From NCBI RefSeq assembly GCF_003574475.2, contig NZ_QLIS02000003.1, positions 1 through 64,000 on the forward strand: a stretch of 64,000 bases of DNA, given 5' to 3'. The position numbers and the translations under genes are program-made. Shown in pieces: positions 56,522 through 64,000 of this stretch; position 1 is the first letter of the stretch, and the number at the start of each line of letters is the position of its first letter. Source of the DNA: Pseudofrancisella aestuarii (GTDB taxonomy: Bacteria > Pseudomonadota > Gammaproteobacteria > Francisellales > Francisellaceae). Under the pieces are notes generated by a model. The model was not told the DNA's origin and did no database searches. It worked only from the letters and a program-made list of their open reading frames with translations.

Positions 56522-57936
56522 ATTCTTTTACCAAAAATCTTTAATAAAATTCTAACTATTATTTTAACTTTTTTACTATAAAGCATAGGAGTAAAATAGC
56601 TCCCAGCAACTCTTTTGTTTAATTCACTTAGAGTTGGATAAGCCACTATGTGTGAAGTCATTTGCTTTATTTTAAATTTATTTTTAATAGCTATTGTCCA
56701 TTCATTTATAAGCTCGCCAGCACTCTCTCCAACAATTGTAGCCCCAAGTATATAACCTTTTTTGTCAACAGCTACTTTCACCAAACCTTCTGTCGATAAA
56801 TTAGCCTGTGCTCTATCATTACTACCATAATCAATAGTAAGAATTTTAGCACTTTGCTTCTCAGCTTCACTTATAGACATACCTGTCTGAGCTAATTCTG
56901 GAGTCGTGTAAACTACAAAAGGGAAACTCTTATAACCAACCTTTGCAGGAAGCTTAAACAACATATTCTGAATAACTATTCCTGCGTGATATCCTGCTGC
57001 ATGTGTAAACTGATATGGACCAGCAATATCTCCTATAGCATAAATATTTTTATAGTTAGTTCTTAGTGATGAATCTACCGTCACACCCTTTTCTGTATGA
57101 ACAATTCCAATTTCTTCAAGGTTTAATTTCTTTATGTTTGGCTCTCTACCTGTAGCTACTAGAAGATGTGTTCCAGAATAAACATTAATATCTGTTTTTA
57201 CATAAATAGTGTCATTATCCTTATAAATCTCTTGTACCTTAGCGTTTGTGACAACATTTATACCTAACTCTTTAAATCCATTTAAGATTACATTTCGACA
57301 ATCTGAATCTGCAAAACTTAAAATATCAGAAAAAGCTTCAACAATAGTTACCTCACAACCTAATAAAGTATGAGCCTGAGCTAGCTCTACTCCTATAGGT
57401 CCTCCACCTAAAACAATCAACTTCTGAGGTTTCTCTGATATATCAAAAATATTCTCATTTGTATAATAATTAACTTCATCCAGACCTTTTATAGGGGGCA
57501 CCTTAGCTTGTGAACCTGTAGCCAAAACTATATATTTAGCTTTTATTATAGTTTCTCCAGCTTTGACTGTATATCTATCGACTAATTGGGCATACTCTTT
57601 TATTACAGTCACTCCCAAGCCTTCAAACCTTTCTACCGAATCATGAGGAGCTATTTTAGCTATAACATTCTTAACGTGCTGCTGAACCTTTTTATAATCT
57701 GGCTGAACACCATCTATCTCTATCCCAAATTTATGTGCTTTCTTTGTATGATAAATAACTCTAGAAGCTTCGATCATTGCTTTAGATGGAACACAACCAT
57801 AATTTAGGCAGTCTCCACCCATTTCACCACCTTCACAAAGAACAACTTTTGCACCCATCTGTACTGCTCCGGCAGCAACAGATAACCCTCCTGAACCTCC
57901 GCCAATAACACAAATGTCTGTTTTAACTTCTTTCAT
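56518..57936 (-). CDS. Pyridine nucleotide-disulfide oxidoreductase, mercuric-reductase-like
   Basis: A 472-residue FAD enzyme with the fold of lipoamide dehydrogenase: GGGSGGLS (12-19), redox Cys43 and Cys48 in GGDCLNYGC, NAD loop LGGGPIGVELAQ, and AIGDIAGPYQFTHAA. At the C-terminus the HPHPTLSE of true E3 reads HIVAYPTLSE, so the catalytic His of the His-Glu pair is replaced by Tyr. It is therefore not an E3; the real lpd is at 20131. Such proteins are often found beside TVP38 genes. The electron acceptor is unknown. Confidence 0.85.
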   Translation of the reverse strand: MKEVKTDICVIGGGSGGLSVAAGAVQMGAKVVLCEGGEMGGDCLNYGCVPSKAMIEASRVIYHTKKAHKFGIEIDGVQPDYKKVQQHVKNVIAKIAPHDSVERFEGLGVTVIKEYAQLVDRYTVKAGETIIKAKYIVLATGSQAKVPPIKGLDEVNYYTNENIFDISEKPQKLIVLGGGPIGVELAQAHTLLGCEVTIVEAFSDILSFADSDCRNVILNGFKELGINVVTNAKVQEIYKDNDTIYVKTDINVYSGTHLLVATGREPNIKKLNLEEIGIVHTEKGVTVDSSLRTNYKNIYAIGDIAGPYQFTHAAGYHAGIVIQNMLFKLPAKVGYKSFPFVVYTTPELAQTGMSISEAEKQSAKILTIDYGSNDRAQANLSTEGLVKVAVDKKGYILGATIVGESAGELINEWTIAIKNKFKIKQMTSHIVAYPTLSELNKRVAGSYFTPMLYSKKVKIIVRILLKIFGKRI

Positions 57937-58633
57937 AAGATTTATCTCTTGTTAATTTCTTTTTTATTACTGGAATTAAAGAAAGTAATGCTAAAGCTAA
58001 AATAGGCAAAATAAATTCTTTTTGGAAAATAATACCTAAATTCAACTCCTGCCCTTGCTTAATAGCATAGCCGAGACCTGTACCAACCCATACATAGATC
58101 ACCGAACCTGGAATTATTCCTAATAATGTTCCAAAGAAAAAATCTTTTAGCTTGATATTTAAAACGCCACAAGCAATATTAATTACAAAAAAAGGAAAGA
58201 TTGGCACTAGTCTTAGTACCAATAAGTAGTTAAAAGCGTTATCAGAAAATCCTTTTCTCATCTTTTCAACGCTACCTTTTGCTTTATCCTTAAGCATTTC
58301 TCCAAACGATGTTTTCACAGCTAGAAATAAAATAACTGCACCTATTGTTGCTGATGAAACAACTAATATTGAGCCAAATACGATTCCAAAAAGAAAACCT
58401 CCTAGCAGAGTCATAACAGCAGCACCTGGTATAGAAAAGGCAACAACTAAGATATAGCAAATTGAATATATCATGGAACTTAATATTAAATTCTGTGAAG
58501 TAAATTTAAGTAGGTTCTCATAGTTTTGCTTAAGAGTTTCAAGCGTTAAATATTTATAACCGCCAAGTATGAAAAACACTATCAAACCAATAACTAATAT
58601 AATTATAGGAATCGATTTATACTTCTTTCTCAT
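57923..58633 (-). CDS. TVP38/TMEM64 (VTT domain) membrane protein
   Basis: A 236-residue inner-membrane protein of the DedA-like VTT superfamily. A first helix (about 9-28) is followed by a re-entrant GAAVMTLLGGFLFG segment and the conserved VLRLVPIFPFFVINIACG, then FGTLLGIIPGSVIYVWVG. VTT proteins include lipid scramblases and proposed undecaprenyl-phosphate flippases. It is the first gene of the tight leftward unit and overlaps the flavoprotein gene by 14 bases, so the two are translationally coupled. Confidence 0.87.
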   Translation of the reverse strand: MRKKYKSIPIIILVIGLIVFFILGGYKYLTLETLKQNYENLLKFTSQNLILSSMIYSICYILVVAFSIPGAAVMTLLGGFLFGIVFGSILVVSSATIGAVILFLAVKTSFGEMLKDKAKGSVEKMRKGFSDNAFNYLLVLRLVPIFPFFVINIACGVLNIKLKDFFFGTLLGIIPGSVIYVWVGTGLGYAIKQGQELNLGIIFQKEFILPILALALLSLIPVIKKKLTRDKSYERS

Positions 58634-58807
58634 AGATTTTTCTCAAAGAATAAATAATTTCTTCAATTATATAGGTTATAGAGAAATATATTTAACTAAA
58701 TTTATACCTGTAAACTTTTCATTCATACTCTTTAAAGAAATCCTTAGAAATATCTCTCAATAAAAAATATAATATAAAATACTTAAAAATTTATTAAGAA
58801 ATTAGTT

Positions 58808-59830
58808 GTGTCTAACAAAGTTTATTCTTGGACTGTTATTGGTGCTGGTTGTGCAGGTATAGTTGCAATAGCAAAACTTCTTGATGAAAGAATATCTCCT
58901 AATGATATTTTATGGATAGATGAAGGTTTTAATGGTGGTGAAATAAATACCAAATGGTACGAGGTTCCAGGAAATACTATTGTTGAAACCTTAAATGATT
59001 CATTCTATAGCTTTAAATCAATTAATTATAAAGAACTTAAATCTGATCTTAAAAACCTCAATCCCAATGATGTCTGTTCATTAGGATATCTAGCAGAAGC
59101 TTTAAAAGATGCATCTAAAGAACTTTTATCCTCTGGTTTAAATACTTATAAAAGTAAAGTGATCTCTATTTGCGATAAAAGTGGAATTATTGAAATAGAA
59201 ACACTTAATAAAACTTTTAAAACAGAGAAACTTATTTTAGCTACAGGAGCTAAGCAAGCCCAACAAAATACAAACAAAAAAACCTTAAATCTAGAAATTG
59301 CATTATGCCCAACAAAACTAACTCAAGAAAACTTGCAAAATAAAAAAATTGGCGTCATTGGATCATCGCATTCAGCTATTCTTGTATTAAAAAACTTAAT
59401 AGATGCTAAAGCTGATAACATCGTGAATTTTTATAGAAGTTTCACAAAATATGCTATGCCTTATAATGGAAAGATAATCTATGATAATACTGGACTGAAA
59501 GGTCTAGCTGCTGCCTGGGCAAAAGAAAACTTAGAGGCCTCAAAGCATATCAAAAGAGTACATATAGAAGACTCTTCTTATGCTAAAGAATTTTCAGAAT
59601 GTGATTTGCTAATTTATGCTATGGGATTTGAAAGTAGAAATATTCCTATTAATGGAGTAACTAACTATAAGCATAATCCTTATCATGGAATTATAGCTCC
59701 AAACATATACGGAATAGGAATTGCGTATCCAGAAATTGCTTGTGATGATTTTGGGTATACTGAGCAAAATGTAGGAATGCTTAAATTTGTAAAATATATA
59801 AATAAGGTTTTCCCTATATGGCAGATGTAG
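58808..59830 (+). CDS. FAD/NAD(P)-binding oxidoreductase
   Basis: A 340-residue flavoprotein starting with GTG. The N-terminal FAD loop is VIGAGCAGIVA. A second dinucleotide loop, GVIGSSHSAIL, lies at about residue 180, and an YAMGF ATG-type motif follows near 275. The order fits a two-dinucleotide-domain monooxygenase or reductase, but no substrate motif is clear. It is divergent from the TVP38 gene (174-base gap), and its 3' end overlaps ogt by 13 bases. Confidence 0.78.
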   Translation: MSNKVYSWTVIGAGCAGIVAIAKLLDERISPNDILWIDEGFNGGEINTKWYEVPGNTIVETLNDSFYSFKSINYKELKSDLKNLNPNDVCSLGYLAEALKDASKELLSSGLNTYKSKVISICDKSGIIEIETLNKTFKTEKLILATGAKQAQQNTNKKTLNLEIALCPTKLTQENLQNKKIGVIGSSHSAILVLKNLIDAKADNIVNFYRSFTKYAMPYNGKIIYDNTGLKGLAAAWAKENLEASKHIKRVHIEDSSYAKEFSECDLLIYAMGFESRNIPINGVTNYKHNPYHGIIAPNIYGIGIAYPEIACDDFGYTEQNVGMLKFVKYINKVFPIWQM

Positions 59831-60327
59831 TTTTATATTCAAAAACCATAAAATCTCCTATTGGAAATCTTATAGCTATTGCAAATGATTCAGCTTTGTT
59901 AGCATTAGGGTTTGGAGAAAACAATATAAATCAAAAACTTGCTAAGATTGATTCAAAAGCATCGAAAATATTAGAAAAAACCAATAAAATCCTAGAGATA
60001 ACTGCAAAAGAATTAGATTTATATTTTTCTGGGAACCTTAAGAAGTTTACTATCCCGTTAAAACTAAATGGTACAGAATTTCAGAAAAACGCTTGGAAAC
60101 AGCTACAGCAAATACCTTATGGAAAAACTATCAGCTACTTAGATGAAGCTAAAAACATAGGAAATGAAAAAGCTTTTAGGGCAGTAGCAAATGCTAATGG
60201 CAAAAATAATATTCCCATAATAATCCCTTGCCATAGAGTAATAAATAGCAATGGTAAGCTTGGTGGCTTCACTGGTGGTATAGAAAAGAAAATATGGATC
60301 TTAAAGCACGAAAGTAAATTTATATAA
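59818..60327 (+). CDS. ogt: Methylated-DNA-protein cysteine methyltransferase
   Basis: A 169-residue suicide repair enzyme that removes O6-alkyl groups from guanine. The active-site motif IIPCHRV has the acceptor Cys138. The DNA-binding helix region with RAVANANGKN and the Gly-rich GKLGGFTGGIEKK segment are typical of Ogt/Ada-C proteins. There is no N-terminal Ada domain. It is coupled to the upstream flavoprotein by a 13-base overlap. Confidence 0.93.
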   Translation: MADVVLYSKTIKSPIGNLIAIANDSALLALGFGENNINQKLAKIDSKASKILEKTNKILEITAKELDLYFSGNLKKFTIPLKLNGTEFQKNAWKQLQQIPYGKTISYLDEAKNIGNEKAFRAVANANGKNNIPIIIPCHRVINSNGKLGGFTGGIEKKIWILKHESKFI

Positions 60328-60407
60328 TAAAAACATAGCCATATATCCTAAAAATATACTTTATTATGCTGTATTATAAAGTGATTAAAATATAAAAATC
60401 TCAGAAA

Positions 60408-61628
60408 ATGGATTTACAATATACTCTTCTAAACTTTTTTAAAGAAAATTTTAATCTAAACCATACACTCTCAATAATCCTAGTAGAAATATTCTTAATA
60501 TCTTGCTTGCTTGGTATTGGTCTTATCGCATACTGGGTATTAAAGTTTATAAATTATATATATACAAAGAAATTCCTAGATCGATTTATTAGGCAAGCAT
60601 CTATTGATGGTAGCTTTGAAAAAAGCCTAGTTGGAACTTTACTTAAAATAATACCGGGCATTATAGTTTTTATTGGATCTAAAGTTGTAATTTTCAATCA
60701 AGTTTCATGGACTAGAGAAGTATCTCAAATAGTTAAAAGCCTAGCTCTTCTTTACATTTTGTATATGTCACTAAAAACTGTTTTCATTATATTAGATATT
60801 TTCTGTGAATGGCTTAGAAAGAAAAATCATACTAGATACTACCTAATCAAAAGCTTCATTCAAGCTCTTAAATTAATTATTGTCTTCTTAGGAGTAATAT
60901 TAGCAGTTTCAATAATTATTGAAAAATCTCCTTTAATACTACTAACAGGGCTAGGTGCCTTATCAGCAGTCTTACTTTTAATTTTTAAAGATAGTATTGT
61001 AGGTTTTGTAGCAAATATTCAGGTATCAACCTATGATACTGTTAGAGTTGGTGACTGGATAACTATTCCTAGCCATGGTGCTGATGGTACTGTATTAGAT
61101 ATTGCAATAAATACTGTTAAAATCCAAAATTTTGATAAAACCATAGTTTCAATACCTACTGCTGCTTTAATTAGTGGTGGTGTAAAAAACTGGCGTGGAA
61201 TGCAAGAGTCTGGTGGAAGAAGGATTAAAAGAGCCCTAAAAATAGATATAAACACCATTCGCTTCTGTGATGATAAATTGATAGATAATCTTAAGCATAT
61301 TGATCTATTAAAAAATTACGTAAACAATAAAGAGAATTGTAAAAATATTACAAATGCCACTTTATTTAGATACTACATAACTGAATATTTAAAAGCTTTA
61401 CCAACTATAGAGCATTCTAACTTCTTAATGTTAGTAAGACACTTAGATCCTAGCGAAGTTGGTTTGCCAATTGAAATATATGCTTTCACAAATACTACTG
61501 CTTGGGCTGAGTATGAAAGCATTCAAGCAGACATTTTTGATCATCTTTTAGCTATGATTAATTTATTTGATCTGAAGATTTTTCAATTAGATGATTATAG
61601 AAAATGGAAAATTAATAGTGATAATTAA
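60408..61628 (+). CDS. Mechanosensitive channel, MscS family (YbdG-like)
   Basis: A 406-residue inner-membrane protein. Five hydrophobic helices fill residues 15-175. The pore helix TM3 has the MscS-like small-residue pattern ([23 protein letters not shown]), and the following beta domain begins [18 protein letters not shown]. Length and the extended helices fit the YbdG/MscM branch, which opens under osmotic downshift. The charged C-terminal domain ends in KFIKxD-type residues typical of cytosolic cages. Its end overlaps ubiA by four bases. Confidence 0.88.
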   Translation: MDLQYTLLNFFKENFNLNHTLSIILVEIFLISCLLGIGLIAYWVLKFINYIYTKKFLDRFIRQASIDGSFEKSLVGTLLKIIPGIIVFIGSKVVIFNQVSWTREVSQIVKSLALLYILYMSLKTVFIILDIFCEWLRKKNHTRYYLIKSFIQALKLIIVFLGVILAVSIIIEKSPLILLTGLGALSAVLLLIFKDSIVGFVANIQVSTYDTVRVGDWITIPSHGADGTVLDIAINTVKIQNFDKTIVSIPTAALISGGVKNWRGMQESGGRRIKRALKIDINTIRFCDDKLIDNLKHIDLLKNYVNNKENCKNITNATLFRYYITEYLKALPTIEHSNFLMLVRHLDPSEVGLPIEIYAFTNTTAWAEYESIQADIFDHLLAMINLFDLKIFQLDDYRKWKINSDN

Positions 61629-62482
61629 AAGTAATTAAGCAAAACACATATAAATAATATTAGCCCTACCCAGTGATTATCTGAAAAAGCCTTTATACAT
61701 TTTTCTATACCTAGCTTCTTATAAATAAAATAATTATATATAAAAAATAGACTAGATAGGCCTAATCCAAAATAATAAACAATTCCATACTTACATATAA
61801 CTCCTAATAAAATTAAGAAAGCTATAGATATAAAATTAAATATAAATATAAAACTAAAAACTCTTTTACCAAATAATATAGCTGATGAATTTATACCTAT
61901 TTCCAGATCAAATTCTCTATCTGCTAATGCATAAACAGTATCATATGCTATGGTCCAACATATAGTAGCTACATAAAATACCCACGCTTCTATCGGTAAT
62001 TTATTTTGTATAGCAGAGAAAGCCATCAATATTCCAAAGTTAAAAGCCAAACCAAGTACAAATTGAGGCAAGGCAAAAAACCTTTTACAAAATGGATATA
62101 AAATAGCTAAAAACAATGCTATAAAAGATAATATTATTGTAAATATATTCAAAAATAAGACACATACAAAAGCTACAAAAGATAAAACCAGACATAAATT
62201 TACAGCATTCCTAACTGTTAATTTACCAGTAGTTAATGGTCTAGAACTTGTCCTTGCTACATGCTTATCAAAATCTATATCAGCAATATCATTTACAATA
62301 CAGCCAACTGTTCGCATCACAATTACACCAATAGCAAATATAAATAAATACTTAAATTCTGGTATACCATGAGAGGCTATCACTAAAGCTGTTAGTGTTG
62401 GCCATAGTATTAAAAGTATAGGAATTGGTCTATGCAATCTCATTAGCATCACATAAGCTTTTAAAGTCTCTTTATTTAACAT
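61625..62482 (-). CDS. ubiA: 4-hydroxybenzoate polyprenyltransferase
   Basis: A 285-residue polytopic prenyltransferase that attaches the polyprenyl tail to 4-hydroxybenzoate in ubiquinone synthesis. The first Asp motif is NDIADIDFD (family NDxxDxxxD) at about 64-72. The second is [13 protein letters not shown] (DxExD type). About eight to nine helices are visible. It overlaps the ubiC start-to-stop junction by 11 bases, and its reading frame ends on the 3' end of the MscS gene. Confidence 0.95.
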   Translation of the reverse strand: MLNKETLKAYVMLMRLHRPIPILLILWPTLTALVIASHGIPEFKYLFIFAIGVIVMRTVGCIVNDIADIDFDKHVARTSSRPLTTGKLTVRNAVNLCLVLSFVAFVCVLFLNIFTIILSFIALFLAILYPFCKRFFALPQFVLGLAFNFGILMAFSAIQNKLPIEAWVFYVATICWTIAYDTVYALADREFDLEIGINSSAILFGKRVFSFIFIFNFISIAFLILLGVICKYGIVYYFGLGLSSLFFIYNYFIYKKLGIEKCIKAFSDNHWVGLILFICVLLNYF

Positions 62483-63002
62483 TTAAACTTCTTTTTTCCA
62501 CTAAATTTTTAATTCCTAAAAAATACTCTGTAATTAAAACTTTTAAATTATTTTGTTCTTTTAAAGAAAATATAGAGCTACGTGAGAAAATATAATCATT
62601 TGTTACACTTCTACTCGTTTCTTGCTGAAATTCTTTATTTGAAAGCTTCCTTACAATAAAGTCACTTCTTAAAAAGTTATCATTATTATACAAAAAGCTC
62701 TCGCCTATTGGATTCTCTCCTAAAGATTCAAATCTTTCTTTAAAAAAAATATACGTATCTACAGGAACAATCGTTCTTGCATACACTAATTCTTTTTCAT
62801 CTGAATTTAAACTAATTTTTCTTACTATGCTATTATCTTTATTCAGCAAATTACGCTCAAAGCTATTTAAATCTTCTAACTCTTGAGAATATTTCGTAAG
62901 AGTAATTTCACTATAATATTTTTTTAAAGCTATTGTTAAATGTTTAGCGTCTCTTAACCAAAATGCATAATTTTTTTCATCTATATTTGTTAGTATTTCC
63001 AT
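62472..63002 (-). CDS. ubiC: Chorismate pyruvate-lyase
   Basis: A 176-residue soluble protein that makes 4-hydroxybenzoate from chorismate, the first step of ubiquinone synthesis. The conserved [11 protein letters not shown] and LGENPIGE segments, the basic FLRSDF region and the final ITEYFLG match UbiC, though the overall sequence is divergent. It is upstream of and overlaps ubiA by 11 bases, so both steps are cotranslated. It is divergent from rph. Confidence 0.87.
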   Translation of the reverse strand: MEILTNIDEKNYAFWLRDAKHLTIALKKYYSEITLTKYSQELEDLNSFERNLLNKDNSIVRKISLNSDEKELVYARTIVPVDTYIFFKERFESLGENPIGESFLYNNDNFLRSDFIVRKLSNKEFQQETSRSVTNDYIFSRSSIFSLKEQNNLKVLITEYFLGIKNLVEKRSLNVK

Positions 63003-63028
63003 CTCACCAAAAATTATTTTAACTGCTT

Positions 63029-63047
63029 AATTGTTTAAAAAACAATT
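63029..63047. promoter_or_regulatory. Palindrome in the ubiC-rph divergent region
   Basis: AATTGTTT and AAACAATT form a perfect 8-bp inverted repeat around AAA, 26 bases upstream of the ubiC ATG and about 70 bases before the rph ATG. No gene ends here, so it is not a terminator. It may be an operator. Confidence 0.3.
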
Positions 63048-63115
63048 CCTAAAAGCTATTATTGATAACAATTATACACATATATACTAATTTTTATATT
63101 AAACAAGGAGTCGAA

Positions 63116-63823
63116 ATGAGACCTAGTGGTAGAAATAATGACCAACTAAGGAATTTAAAAATTATACATAATTTCACTAAACATGCTGAAGGTTCAATAT
63201 TAATAGAATTTGGCGATACCAAAGTACTATGTACAGCCTCTGTAACAGAAGGTGTACCAAAATTTAAAAAAGACTCAGGAGAAGGTTGGTTAACTGCTGA
63301 ATATGGTATGCTTCCTCGATCAACGCACACAAGAATGGATAGAGAAGCTGCTCGTGGTAAACAATCAGGAAGAACTCAAGAAATACAAAGACTTATTGGT
63401 CGAGCTCTTAGAGCTAGTGTTGATCTAACTCAAATACCAGAATATACAATAAAAGTAGACTGTGACGTTATACAAGCTGATGGAGGAACGCGTACAGCAT
63501 CTATTACAGGAGCATCATTAGCAATCAAAGATGCTGTTGAATATATGAAAGAAAAAAATATGATTCCTGCTGAAGCTAAACCTTTAAAAGCACAGGTAGC
63601 TGCTATTTCTGTTGGAATATATAATGATAATCCTGTATTAGATTTAGACTATGCTGAAGATTCTAATGCTGAAACTGATATGAACGTCGTAATGAATTCA
63701 AATGGTGGTTTAATTGAAATTCAAGGTACAGCAGAAGGTAAAGATTTTTCTGAAGAAGAATTTGCTAAAATGCTTACTCTTGCTAAAAAAGGAATAAAGG
63801 AAATTTTTGAAAACTTATTCTAA
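63116..63823 (+). CDS. rph: Ribonuclease PH
   Basis: A 235-residue phosphorolytic exonuclease that trims tRNA 3' ends. The start is the ATG at 63116, five bases after a strong AAGGAG (63105-63110). A frame beginning at 63062 would add 18 residues not found in the family. The N-terminal [11 protein letters not shown], the [15 protein letters not shown] segment and the phosphate-site [17 protein letters not shown] are all typical. It shares three bases of stop with the convergent gene. Confidence 0.96.
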   Translation: MRPSGRNNDQLRNLKIIHNFTKHAEGSILIEFGDTKVLCTASVTEGVPKFKKDSGEGWLTAEYGMLPRSTHTRMDREAARGKQSGRTQEIQRLIGRALRASVDLTQIPEYTIKVDCDVIQADGGTRTASITGASLAIKDAVEYMKEKNMIPAEAKPLKAQVAAISVGIYNDNPVLDLDYAEDSNAETDMNVVMNSNGGLIEIQGTAEGKDFSEEEFAKMLTLAKKGIKEIFENLF

Positions 63824-64000
63824 ATCTTACTAACTCTATCATTTATCTTTGCTAAAAGATCAAAATCCTTACTTTTTAATTCGATTAAGAATTCTTGTAA
63901 AGGTTCACTTTTAGCAAATTGTAGTCTTTGCTCTAACTGTTTTATTTGCTCTACAACATCATTTCTTTCTTCATATAATGAGGCTAAATCACTATCTGCA
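63820..64000 (-). CDS. C-terminal end of a coiled-coil protein (cut by window edge)
   Basis: The minus strand encodes 59 residues before a stop at 63820-63822. They read as a charged helix ([20 protein letters not shown] onward, ending NDRVSKI), with a heptad-like pattern. The gene start is outside the window, so I cannot name it. Its stop overlaps the rph stop. Confidence 0.6.
   Translation of the reverse strand, partial: ADSDLASLYEERNDVVEQIKQLEQRLQFAKSEPLQEFLIELKSKDFDLLAKINDRVSKI

Noticed and set aside
1-64000. CRISPR array, insertion sequence, prophage or toxin-antitoxin pair
   Set aside because: I saw no spaced direct repeats, transposase motifs, phage structural genes or paired small toxin-antitoxin genes.

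Overview
The window is a low-GC (about 30 percent), gene-dense, Gram-negative chromosome segment. Gene content and protein sequences point to the Francisella lineage (Gammaproteobacteria, Thiotrichales). The evidence is the bamA-skp-lpxD-fabZ-lpxA-lpxB cluster with gyrA and dxr upstream, a one-domain PPK2 beside a phosphatidylcholine synthase, an AceF with three lipoyl domains, a RelA lacking its C-terminal ACT domain, and a type IV minor pilin operon. I identify this from remembered family features, not a database search, and cannot name the species. I recognised no insertion sequence, prophage or CRISPR array. The segment reads as ordinary core chromosome with a few accessory patches.

Layout. 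1-230: a strong leftward promoter with a GC-rich leader running off the left edge, then an inverted repeat before a flavin reductase/cytochrome b561 pair. A LysR regulator faces that pair. 2.3-2.5 kb: tRNA-Ser and tRNA-Val under one promoter. 2.6-8.2 kb: proC, then rdgB-kdtA-ispA-pcs-ppk2 (nucleotide sanitation, Kdo transfer, isoprenoid, membrane lipid, polyphosphate) and a CAU tRNA that looks like tRNA-Ile2. 8.2-19.8 kb, all leftward: ung, gyrA, dxr, bamA, skp, lpxD, fabZ, lpxA, lpxB and a ZipA-like protein, an envelope-biogenesis run. 20.1-26.2 kb: pyruvate dehydrogenase operon aceE-aceF-lpd, with a 12-bp perfect inverted repeat straddling its promoter. 26.3-31.8 kb: midA, coaE, tRNA-Arg, trpS, an unusual PP-loop protein and a Na+/H+ antiporter. 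31.8-37.6 kb: an exported gamma-glutamylcyclotransferase-like protein, gph, and a five-gene leftward unit of pilV-, pilW- and pilX-like genes, murQ and a DUF4124 gene. 37.7-46.5 kb: accA, an exported carbohydrate-binding protein, mutS, then secB, amino acid permease, xer recombinase and rsmJ. 46.4-50.5 kb: membrane protein, DUF4124 protein, relA, RNase P RNA and a coiled-coil protein. 50.5-54.2 kb: a second aromatic amino acid permease, a drug exporter and a CbpA-type DnaJ. 54.3-58.6 kb: a tight six-gene unit (TVP38, disulfide-type flavoprotein, CDP-alcohol phosphotransferase, two tandem four-helix proteins, DUF547). 58.8-64 kb: flavoprotein, ogt, MscS channel, ubiA-ubiC, rph and the end of a coiled-coil gene.

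No clearly new defence or mobile system is present. The items most worth a second look are the six-gene TVP38/flavoprotein/CDP-alcohol transferase/DUF547 unit, the inverted repeat over the aceE promoter, the oversized PilX-like protein, the PP-loop protein with a degraded nucleotide motif and a CxxC, and the inverted repeat in front of the flavin reductase operon.
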